A DNA stretch of 64,000 nucleotides, taken from Diphasiastrum complanatum. Lineage: Eukaryota; Streptophyta; Lycopodiopsida; Lycopodiales; Lycopodiaceae. The notes under the pieces were generated by a model, which saw only the letters and a list, made by a program, of their open reading frames with translations, ran no database searches and was not told the origin of the DNA. The translations under genes and the position numbers were made by a program. Of the stretch, positions 35,001 through 47,200 are shown piece after piece (position 1 is the first letter of the stretch; every line of letters starts with the position of its first letter). The stretch spans positions 9,467,234-9,531,233 of the forward strand of contig CM055094.1 in NCBI GenBank assembly GCA_029204225.1, in the 5' to 3' direction.

Positions 35001-38000
35001 AGTTCTCATTCTGGCCTTATGTTTAGTATCAGCCAATGACTTTTCTTGTTTTGATAGGTTTATGAGAATCTTCGAGGAGAGGGATATGCCCTTGATTATG
35101 AAAGGGTACCCATCACAGATGAAAAGTCACCAAAGGAACGAGATTTTGATCTATTGGTAAGAAGTTATACATTCTATGATATGTTTTTTGTCAAAATGCT
35201 TCTATACATGGAACGTAACCTTAAGTTTTTTTTGCATAGGTATAAAGTCTAGGAAATCTGTACCTCATTATGACTCTGTCCACTTATGCTCAAGCACAAA
35301 TGACGTAACTCTACTTTTTGTAAGCAAACTTATTTTCTCAGCTGCTGGGTGCAGGTGCAACGCATATCACGAGCAGATGCAGGGACAGCATTTGTGTTTA
35401 ATTGTCAGATGGGACGAGGCCGCACAACGACTGGCATGGTCATTGCTACTCTTATACACCAGCGGCGTATGGGAAATGGTACTAGATTCTGGACCCAGTT
35501 ACTATCGCTTTCTGCAGCTTTGAATCTCTGAAAACAACCATTGATAGCTTGGTGCATCACGCACATGAATGAAGGGTCCAGTATTTGTTCTTTTGCAAGT
35601 AAGCCTTTTTGTGCCACATAATTTCCGTCGATGTGAACGAGTTTGCAAGATTCCGGAGTCTTTTAGATAGCGTAGATTACCACAATACCATAATGGCTAG
35701 ATTGTGAGCAAAAACCTTAAAGATGGATGGTCCTTCTTTATGCCTGAGAACGAAGCTGTATTAGCACATAATATTGGCCCTATGATCCTAGCTGCCTTTA
35801 AAAAGCACAATGCTAAGCTTAGTATTACTTTATAATTTGATTGAAATGAATAGTTCCATTCTCCATCCCGCTACCTTCTTCAACAATGTTGCTCATGATC
35901 CATTGTGTCCCGTGAAGTTGTACCAAAACTTTAAATCCCTTCCTGATAACCACTAGTTTCTAATTACATCTGTTATTCTTTAGGTCAAAAATAGTTTTCA
36001 CAAATTTTTCCCATGTACTTTTGCCCATGTCTCACTTTGTTTCCGGCTCCTTCACAGTCTTCTTGATTCTTACATGATTTTGATCTGTCATTCCACCTCA
36101 TTCTTTTTATCCTGTATGTCCTCAATTGTGCAATGGACAACTCCTGACCCAAAGGAGAGGATCACCACTGTAAGTCTCCAAATAGTTTATTTTTATCATG
36201 ACTTCACTTTCAGCATCAATCTGGACTTACATAGGTTGCTGGAATCTCTTATTCATTCAGGAACAAGGGTTCAGTAACTACATTTTTTTGTATGCGCTGT
36301 CACTGCACGTGTCTGAAACAAGCCTTAAATTAATGTGATGATCTTCAGCAAGTTTAAGAATTGTACGTGTACTTTTTTTGCCTGACTGCAAATGCTAGCA
36401 AGCGAGGTGTGTCTCAGATTCTCTTGTTATGTCTAAAGGTCTCCGGAGGATAAGCTCCAGAGGTCAAGTCCTTGAAGCTGAGGATGAATACTACGAGGTC
36501 CCAGATAATGAAGAGTCTTTTAGGAGAGGAGAATATACAGTAATTCGTAGCCTTATTCGTGTTTTGGAGGTACTCAATGCCATGGAAGCATTTTACCTGA
36601 ATTTTATAAAAATGATGTTTGCTCAAAAAGGCTTCACGTGAGCCTCGCTTACCATAGTTACTTCTGATATAAATTGTAACCCTTTATTGGCAGGGCGGTA
36701 TTGAAGGAAAGAAGCAGGTTGATAATGTCATAGATAGATGTTCTGAGATGCAGGTAAGAAGAGAGTCTCCTAGCCTCACAAAATCCGCAGATAAGGCAAA
36801 AGAAGCATAAAAACAACATCCATGAAGAGCACTAATATTTAAGCTGGCATTTCCTTTTGTGTATTGATTTTGATTTGACTGCATTAAAATTCTTCTGATA
36901 TTTTTGTAGAACTTACGAGAAGCAATAGCAGTCTATCGAAATAGCATAAAACGTCAAACAGATGAGAGGAAGCGTGAAGCAGCTCTGTCACTCTTTGTAG
37001 AGTATCTGGAGCGGTACTACTTTCTCATCTGTTTTGCTGTATACATTCACACTGACCAATCCGCCCTGGCTGGAAGAACCCCTGGACTAAGTGACTTTCA
37101 GCAGTGGATGAGTGCTAGACCAGAGCTTTACAGCATTTTACGAAGGTGAGTTGTCTAAAGAATACTGTTGTTGCAATTTTATGGCAGTGACAGCACAAAG
37201 TTAGTAAGTCATATTAGTTGTGCAAAAACTATCATGTTTCATGTGTGGTTGTTGCTTACCTGTCATGCAAAAATCACAATGTTCTATGTGTTGCTGATCA
37301 TTTATCTGTGAATATGAACCCTCCATATGAAAATAGCCCCATAAATCTAGATGGGCTCCTACCTTATCAGTTTTTGGATGCATCGCTGCTTTGATGGTAA
37401 ACTTAACAATTTCTTAGGGGCTCAAGTCATCATCGGATGCATGCTTGATCATCCTTTGTGCATGGATAGGCATTCTTGTTAAAAAATCACATAAGCCAAT
37501 GATGCTCATTATTTCTTCAAAGCAGGATGTATGTATGGCATTTTGTGGGGATCAATTTTGGCTGAAATGACTCAGAAATATAGAAGCATGTCTTCAAGAG
37601 TTTGACCTTATGAAACACAAAGTGCAGAGCATTGATTGAATGTTGTACCAATAATGGAAAGAGAAATTTGCATTTGAACTACTAAATACGCAACTTGATC
37701 TTCATACAACAAGTCTTTGAAAGCCTACTGAATGTGCGATTTACAGATTATTAAGGCGGGATCCAATGCGTGCCTTAGGTTATGGGAAACCCCCTCCAGG
37801 TTTCATCAAACAGACAGCTCCACGTGGACATGGATGCCCAACTAAAATTGAAACAATTGTTGCTTCCAGAACCGGAAAAGTTCTTGGCAGGCAGACTGTT
37901 CTGAAAAGTGATCATTATCCAGGTTGTCAGAATTTGAACCTTCCAGAAAGGGTAGAAGGAGCTCCAAACTTCAGAAAAGTGCAAGGGTTTCCTGTTTATG

Positions 38001-41000
38001 GTGTTGCTAATCCAACAGTAGATGGCATGCGTGCTGTATTAACAAAAATTGGTGGCGATCAAGGGGGGGTTCCAGTGCTATGGCATAACATGCGTGAAGA
38101 GCCTGTTATTTACATAAATGGGAAACCATTTGTGCTGCGTGAGGTTGAACGACCATTCAAGAATATGCTTGAATATACAGTAAGTTACTTGTCCTCAAAT
38201 GTCTAAGAAACAAGCAAGTTCCACACCAATACATAAACAGTAAAACGTAATCCCTCATTCATCTGTCAAGGGATAAGGAGATCTGGCCCCTTAGGGATTG
38301 TTCGTTAACTGTGAAGGCTACAAGTTGAATCCTCAAATGCTTTATTTCTCAAAGCTGAAACAGATACAAGTTCATAATTAACCAAATGTTGGTCAAAGCT
38401 TCTGGCCTTACAGCTTAAAACGTGGCAAGTTTCAGTTTCTAATCTTCCCAATCAATTGCTCAGAGCTTGCATCCTTCGTTTATTCTTGCTTTGGCAGGGC
38501 ATCGACAGAGAGAGAGTGGAGCAAATGGAAGCACGATTAAAAGAGGATGTCTTACGGGAGGCAGATAGATCTAATGGCGCCATTATGGTGAATCATGAAA
38601 CAGAAGATGGACAAATTTTTGGTGCTTGGGAGCCTGTCAGCCCAAAAGTGGTGAAGACACCATTGGAAGTATTTAAGGGCTTGGAATCTGAAGGTTTTAG
38701 TGTCCAGTACAGACGTGTTCCTATCACTGATGGGAAGGCCCCAAAAAGTTCTGATTTCGAGATCATTGCTTCTAACATTGCCTCAGCACCTATTAATACC
38801 TTATTGGTATTTAACTGCCAGGTATACGCATCAAGGAATCTATATAACCAGTAGACCATTGTTTTTATAAAAACAAAATTACTAGCTCAATTGATATTTT
38901 TCACAGACGTTATTTAAATCTTAATACTGTGATGTGCAAAGATGGGGCGAGGACGGACAACAACAGGCACAGTCATAGCTTGCCTTGTAAAGCTACGCTG
39001 TGAATACGGAAGACCTATAAGGATGCCACTAAGTGTTGCGGAAAATTCTGAACCTGACAGTGGGTGTAGCAGTGGAGAAGAGGGCAATGGTGAAACAAAT
39101 ATTTATTCTAGAGAAGATGAGTCACCAAAAATAGAACGACAGAGATCTGCATCTGGATTTGTGATGGATGATATTCCCATTGTACGAAAGGTTACTCGAT
39201 TACTAGAAAATGCTGCTGAAGCAAGAGGTGCTCTAGATGCAGTCATTGATCACTGTGCAGCAATGCAAAACCTACGTCAGGCTGTACTCCAATACAGGAA
39301 GGTTTTTAACCAACAAAACCTTGAAGGCCATGTCAGGAGAGCAGCTCTCAATCGTGGTGTGGAATATCTGGAGCGTTACTTTATGCTTATTGCTTTCTCG
39401 AGTTATCTTGCAAGTGAGGCATTTGATGGGTACTGTCATTCTGGATATTCTGGCATGCCATTCAAAGTGTGGCTTCATCAGCGGCCCGAAGTTAGACAGA
39501 TGAGACGGAGCATGCGATTACGGCCGGCACAAGTGTTTGCCCTACCAGTAGGTTCTGATAATCTTATGAAACTATGAGAGCATCCTACAAAACTGTTAAC
39601 TTATAAGCCATTTAAGTTTGATACCTTTGCTGCAATGCCACATTTCCTACAAGCTGAAAAACTTGATAGCATTTTACACTGTTAATGTGAATGAGATTCA
39701 CTTTTGTTTTTAGGAAATAGAGATTCGAAACTTCACCGATTCGAACAAGGGAGATGCTGAAATTGAAGCAACTATAAATGCACGCAATGGCTCTGTCTTG
39801 GGAAAGGGATCAATACTTAAAGTTTACTTCTTTCCAGGCCAAAAGAAGACAGTCAGTATTGATGGGATTCCTGGGATTCCTGGTGCCCCAAATATATGCA
39901 AGGTATTTCTTTTTTGGCTACTGGTTTCTATGTCAGGAGAAGCATCCTGATTTAAACTTATTTATCTGTTTGTACCAAAGCAACAATGTTTATGTGAATT
40001 CAAAGCACTTATAGCTGGAAAACCGTTCACTCCAACAAGCAGCTTCATTACTGGTACCAGTCAAGAAATTATTGAAGTCATGAAACAAATTATTAAAAAT
40101 TTCAACTATGTCCTTTGAATAGCAAGAAGTATCATCCAGAAAAATATTACCGTCTGTAACTGTTTCTTGTAAAAAAGTACTACTACACAATATACACAAG
40201 CTAATTGCCCACCTATACACTTTGAGTTGTGGAAACTGTATAGAAACTGTCTTATGAGATGCGCGCCCATCAGAGGATGTAGACCATGGGCAGGAGGAGG
40301 CAGCATCGGGCTTTGACTTCACACACATTTCCTGTACCCCTGTATGTCGATCCAGATGCAAAGACCTAGGCAGAGCCGGATGACGAGACATTGGACTGCT
40401 TACTGGAGACCATGTTGAGCACGGAGGGATTTTTTGATGGCAGCTCCGCTCGCAGTGTACGAGCTAGGGGTACTGGCAGATCCAGCAGTAGGCCCAGCCT
40501 AGCCGACTTGTATGTGCAGTTTGATCAGGAGCCAGGAGATTGTGCCCCCAGTACCTCTACCGCCCCACCGATACGTAGGGGTAGGGGTAGGGGCAGATCC
40601 AGAGGGTTAGGCGTTGGATCTAGCCAGGGCAGGAGTCAGTCTGCTAGAGTTAGAGGCAGAGGTATAGGCAGATCTGGGCGGCTCGTGGTCCCCTCACCAA
40701 ATGTATAGAGAGAGTCCCATCTTAGCCTCAGATCATGTCTCACCATAGGATTTATTTTCAGAGTACTATTTTATCAGACATACACTGTTTCTTTATGTAT
40801 CGGATGTATGGGTTCACATATATTCAGCTTCCTTCTAACTGAATCCCAGAAGAATTGAATTGATTAGGATTTGCACATACAGTTAGACTGCCTGAAGATT
40901 GTCCCATATGTTATATGTCTTCATTGTAGACCCCTATCAAGTTGGAAAAAAACCATTAGGAGTTTATTCGCATCAGAATCTCGCATTGATCTACCCGATT

Positions 41001-41224
41001 TGAGAAGGTTCCAATGGCATTCCTTTGGCTGAGTGTTACAAGATTACCTTATCAGGTTCTATAGCCCTTTACAATGAGAAATAATAAAGCAATATCAACT
41101 AAGTACAATGATCTAGCTGATCTTAGAGAAAAATTATAGCTTTAAAACCTTTACATCAATAATCGACACTATTGTTACTTGTAGATAAAAACTCAGTACT
41201 ACTGAAAGTGAGGCTATTCCCTTG

Positions 41225-41266
<42 letters not shown>

Positions 41267-44200
41267 CACAAGATGGACAAAATGGATCTTAAAGCTTTTG
41301 ATTGGTCCACGTAAAAATTAGAGTTTTTAATTTAATGTTGACCCAAAGTTCCCTACGGCACAGGTGTCGTGGGGTCTGAGTGCCGTGGCAAGTGCCGTAC
41401 CACGGCACATTTTGTTCAGTTTTTAGTGAAAAAAAGAAATTCTTAGTTTAAAAAAAAAGGTCGCTCCACGGCACCTGTACGGCACTCACAGCACCCGTGC
41501 CGTACCAGGTGCCGTGGGTAGAACTTTGCGTTGACCATAAGAAGAGTGAGCCTTGATCATCTAATACGTGACTCTGAAGTAAATCCCATAAGCAAACGTG
41601 AAAAAATATTTTCAGTTTCTATCTAGCATAATATCATAGTCGCAGCCCCCGTTCTAGAATCGTTGTTTTTTTATTTCAGAAAAAAAATCTAGGCAATATG
41701 GGTATCAGTAGAGAGAAAAAACAGACGATTACAATTACGGTAGTTTCAGGTCTAATTTCAGTAGTTTCAGAAATTTTTTTGGACCTGAAATGTTCATTTC
41801 ACGTCCAAATTTTTTTCTGAAAGTAATTTTTTTTTTCTGGCGATTCTGGGCTGCGAATCGCAGAATTGTGATTCGCTGCAACTATCTGTCCTACTATTTC
41901 CTGTCCTACTATTTCCTGATCCCAGTCGTCTACATTGGACCCTTCCATCATTGGACCCTTCCACGAATTGACATATTCTAAACAGATAGCTAGAGGCAGG
42001 TCCACTGTGAGAGATCAATGAACAACAACATCAATAATTGCATATCGAAAGATCTTATTGCTTCTATATTTTTCTTAGATTCTGACTATTTGTTCCTAGT
42101 CAGAAACAGTGTCCCAAAACTCTGCCATGTCACATATTCTTCTATCTCAAGGAGCCAAGTTTTGTGAAAAATAATGGTTTGTGTAGTTATAAGTGGAAAA
42201 GAGTCATATCTGCTTGCGGTTTTGATTGACAATCTACGTACTCATACCTGATGTGTGCAGGTGCAAGGCTTACCCATTCACAGCATGGCAACCCCAACTG
42301 TTGAGGGAGCCAAGTTGGTGCTTTCTCAATTGCAAACGGGACCAACATCTGGTCCAGGTGAAGGCTATAAAGCAATAGTGACAGACTTGAGGGAAGAGGC
42401 AGTTGTGTACATACATGGTAACCCATTCGTTCTTCGAGAGCTTGACCAGCCTGTGAGCACACTGAAATATACAGGGATTAAAGGCCCCGTGGTAAGTCAA
42501 TTCAAGGTCTATTCATTTCAATTTCTGAGAGCGTTTGGTCTGACATCCAATGTCCATATAATATATATATATGTGTGACTTTGCCATTAGTCTTTTCAGA
42601 ATTCCTCTCGAGGTCCCGCTATCAACTTACATATTCCTCTGCTTCAAAAAATTCTCTGAGCTTATATCAGATAGTCAGGCCAGTTATCTAGTCCATGTAC
42701 ATCCACATCATTTACACTCATTAAAGGAAAGAAGAGAATGTGCAGAACTGCTTCATAGTACATGATGGCATTTAGTTGGGAATGGTAAGCTTACAAAAGA
42801 AAATCTTTGTAGAGATTCCTTCGGACTTTTGTCTCTCCAAGCTTTGGCTCCCAATTAAGGGCTTACACTGTACCGATTCAGATAACATGCACTGTTTACT
42901 GATGTATTGCTACTTGGGGTTGAGCATAGTGCATTTCTGTCTCCAGAAACTTAAACTATTTGAGTTGAACCTCCCTTGAATTACGTATCTGATATGCTAA
43001 TGTTGGACCTGCTAATTGCTGCCTCATATCTAAAAATGTCAGATAAATAAACATCACCTGCACATCTTGCAGTTTCTTCTTTCTTCTATAATTAAGTGAC
43101 TTGAAGTCGAGATAATCTTTGCCCTTTTCTTATTCATCATGCGTTACACTAAGTGCTTACACTTGCACCATGATCTCGCAAATGGATGTTAGAGAGCCTG
43201 GCTGCGCAGATCTATTATCCGTTATGCTCAAGACAGTTGGAACCAATTAATGTGCTTAGATCTGCTCACCACTACTGAGTCTTACTCCCCTAGAGCTTGG
43301 CTTTGTACATTTGCCAGTTGCGAGTTTTTGAAGGCTTTGCTCAACACTGTTTGTTATTACAATTTGATAGAGATTACATTGTGTACTTTATGAAAGTTCT
43401 TAATTTCAATTGGAATGACCAGGGACTAGTAAGTAAATTTGTGCGGCATTCATGTTTATCAAATCGATTCTATTTACAAAGGTTGTTGTATGTGGTTGGC
43501 TCATAATCTCTTAAGGTAGAGAAGATGGAAAGCAGATTGAAAGAGGATATTCTGGCAGAAGCTTACAAGTCAGGTGGTCGTATATTATTGCATCGTGAAG
43601 AGTACAGCTCAGTAACCAACCAATCAGATGTGACTGGATACTGGGAGACAATCACAGCCGATGCAGTCAAGACACCGGCGGAAGTTTATGCTTCCCTGAA
43701 GGCTGAGGGTTACAGGGTGGACTACAAGAGGATCCCTTTATCAAGAGAACGAGCTGCTTTACCCACAGATGTTGATGCTATTCAGCATAGACTAGACAGG
43801 TATGCTCCTTTGCCTGGTAATGTAGTGCACGACTGTTTATTAGCGTTGATATTCTAATTTGTTTCAATGAAAATATATGTAGACTGCTATGGATTGATCA
43901 CTGCTGTGGAAAACTGAAAATAGTTTTCTATCAATCTGAAAACTTAAAGGATCTCCCAATCTGGATATAAGTGCCAGTAATATCAGTACAGGAAGTAATG
44001 TCTTTTTATGGTCTAGCAAAAGCAGAGGATCAGGGAAGAGATAAGGGACTCAGGAAGCGTTGCATATGAAAGAAAAGTGGAATAAAAAAGATATGTTTTA
44101 TCTTTGCTTAAATAAGTTAAATTCTTTTTGCTTAGTTTGTTTCGTCTAGCAAGAGCAGAGGATTACGGAAGGGATAAGGGACTCAGGAAGCGTCTCATAT

Positions 44201-47200
44201 GAAAGAAAAGTGGAAAGAAAAAGATATGTTCATGTGTATTTATCTTCGCATAAATAAGTTAAATTCTTTTTGCTTAGTCTGTTTCGTCTAGATACCTGAA
44301 TGTCTATTTCTGGCGATTGACTTGTGTGTTAGTGTTCATGCCTGCAAGAGTTTCTGAGATTTGAGTTATGAGCCTTAGAAGTTCTTACATCATGAGCTTG
44401 ATTTGACATAGTGTTATGAGTTGACCTTCGGTTCTGGATTAACGCATAAAATATAATTTTACTAGCTTGTCACCTTTCCCTGCCTTTCTTCGAGGTATCG
44501 CTCTTTCTCCTTTTCTTTAAACTTCTTGAAATGCTTGAACGATGCATATTTGTTGCTGTGAATTGTCAAGAGAAGAGTGGGCTTATTGCTTTTTAAGCAG
44601 TATTATGGGGCTTAGGGTGGTTGACACTGGCTCATTTTGGTATTGGCTGAGAACCGTATTAGTGTAAGTAGATTGTGACTAGCTTTTATTGGTACTTGAA
44701 TCGATACTTTTCTTTCAGGAAACTTGAAACCTCAAACATTATGCATGATAGTTCTTTGTGCTATTGAGCTCCTACTAGCTGGAGTTCTCACCATTATTTA
44801 GCCTTTAAGACAAGTGGAGTATTGGCATTTTCAGATGTTGAGTGGGCTTTATATTGACTTGATTTTGATTTTCGACTTGCGTCTTATTTATATTTGCATC
44901 GTGTTTCTGCTGAGTCTGAAACAAATCACGAGGCTACAATGGGGAGAGTGCTTGCCTTCACTGAATATTTTCTTGAAAACAAGCAGTATTACAGGTAGAT
45001 ATTCTTGGCATGGACTTCACATGAGCAAGCTAACCGTGAACTTGATACTAGATTAGATAATCATAAATCCATAATCAACAACTAAGCTATCACACATCCT
45101 TGTCAAGAAGGTTTTCGTGTGAACATTCCTATGGTTGTGGATATGTTTTTGCATGTTTATGTGTGTACTCAGATCTTTCATTCTTGGACATCAACAGGGC
45201 TGGGGAGAAAGTGGAATATGTTTTCATTTCACACACTGGATTTGGAGGGGTCACCTATGCTATGGCAATCACTTGTCTCAGATTAAAAGCAGAAAAGAAA
45301 TTGGCAACCTTATCAGCAGCACCCTTGAGTGCTCCAGATGCACTTTCTTTGACATGCTTACCTATGGATGAATCGACTCTGAAATCTTTGGATGATAGCG
45401 ATTTATATAAAGGTGGGGAGTATCGAGATATTTTGAGCATGACAAGAGTCATTCCAAATGGTCCTGCTATCAAAGCTGAGGTTGATGATGTGATAGACCG
45501 GTAAGTCTTTTCTTTCATTTGGATTCAACACAGTACCTTCTATGGAGCTTCTGCTGAACAAGTTAGATGCTTTCTATTATGACCATGATTGTACATTGCT
45601 AAATGTGGAGTAACTTCTGCGTGATTTCAAAATATGAAATCATCTGGAAAAACTTAGCTTGAAAATCTTTTAATTTGGGCAACTCTCTGATTTATATAGC
45701 TGACAAGATCAGTCACTCACATTTGCAATCATCCAATTCTAGAACCATGTAAATCTGTAGCAGAAACATCCTTTTGGAGATTAGATACCATTTTCACACA
45801 AAAACCCAAAATTCTCTAACTCACACATTCCATGGGGGCTATAAAACTCACTGTGGAGTCCTGCTAAGTTTATAAGAGAGTTCTTAGTGAGCAATTTTAA
45901 GGATGCATCATACTGGTGGCTGTTTTAAAATTGAGGGTGAAGGCATAACAGTGAGGCTGGCCGTCTGGCTGTAGATTTTAGTTAAGAGAGCAATGTCTCA
46001 TTTCAGGCTTTTAGGGAAGTAAAATACCTCTTCACCTTAGTTGCCCGTTCCCTTGAAAAAAAAAAATACGTATTTTTCATAGAAAGGGTTTATTTTTAAA
46101 AAATGCAGCATTGCCCCTAAAAATCAGAAAAGTATCTACAAGTAATTGTAATTAACTAGCAGTGCTGGGAATGGACTAGAATTGACTTGAGAATACTACA
46201 CTTCAATTGTGAAGAGAGCTACTATTGATTTCAATACTATACCTCCCAGGAATCCAATTCCCGTCAATAAGAACAATTACAAACGAACAAAGGATTTGTT
46301 TGCACCTACAAGTCAAATGCAAATGTATTCAATTCTTTGGAGAATATTTCACTAGTAATATCTCAATTAAAAAATCTACTGTGCTCGGCTAAATTTTCCA
46401 TTTAAACTACGATCCCCGACCCAGTACCATAAAATTATGAACAAAACCATGAAATTATGTAAAACCCATGGAACATTCTTGATGAAACGTAATGGAACCA
46501 GAGAATAACCATCATATAATGAGAACAGGGTTTAGGGAAGAGCCATAAACGTAAGCAAAAAAACATCCGATACATAAAGAAACAGTGCATGTATGATAAA
46601 ATAGTATTGTGACAATAAAACCTATGGTGAGACATCATCTAAGGCTAAGATGGGGCTCTCTCTAACGTCTGGTGAGGGGCCACAAGCCGCCCAGATCTGC
46701 CTCTGCCTCTAGCTCTAGCAGACTGACTCCTGCCCTAGCTAGATCCAACGCCTAACCCTCTGGATCTGCCCCTACCCCTACCCCCTACGTATCGGTTAGT
46801 GGAAGCAAATGTAGCAACACATGCCTATCTAATCCTGTCAAGAATGCTTGAGGGAGCCACTCATGGCTGATGGCTAGAGGAAGGGCCCTGACTAACAACT
46901 GGTGCAACAGCAGGTGTGGGAGCTATAGGAACTGATGTGCCTGACCGTGAGTAAGTCTCAATCATACAATGCCGCTTTGCCTCTAGAACCATGGGGCAAC
47001 CTCGTATGCCAATTGTGGCCCCCTGAGATGAACCGACGAGGTGAGCCCTCACTTTGGTGAGTGTGATGGAGTAATCAGAAAAGCAGAAGGGAAATTTCCA
47101 ACGCTTAGCACCAGTTCCCCCATACCTACCATCCTCATCCTGTAAAAGCTACACCTCATCCCAATATGACGGCCTAGGCATGATGAACCCTAAACCAGAA

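Noticed and set aside
35405-35617. Minus-strand frame over exon 7
   Set aside because: Shadow of the conserved coding exon on the other strand.
39990-40391. 133-codon minus-strand frame in intron 14
   Set aside because: Antisense to intron and transposon sequence, with no recognisable domain.
40391-40708. RG-rich frame as an extra exon of the paladin gene
   Set aside because: It is out of line with the paladin family between exons 14 and 15, and the same DNA occurs inverted inside the hAT-like element of intron 17.
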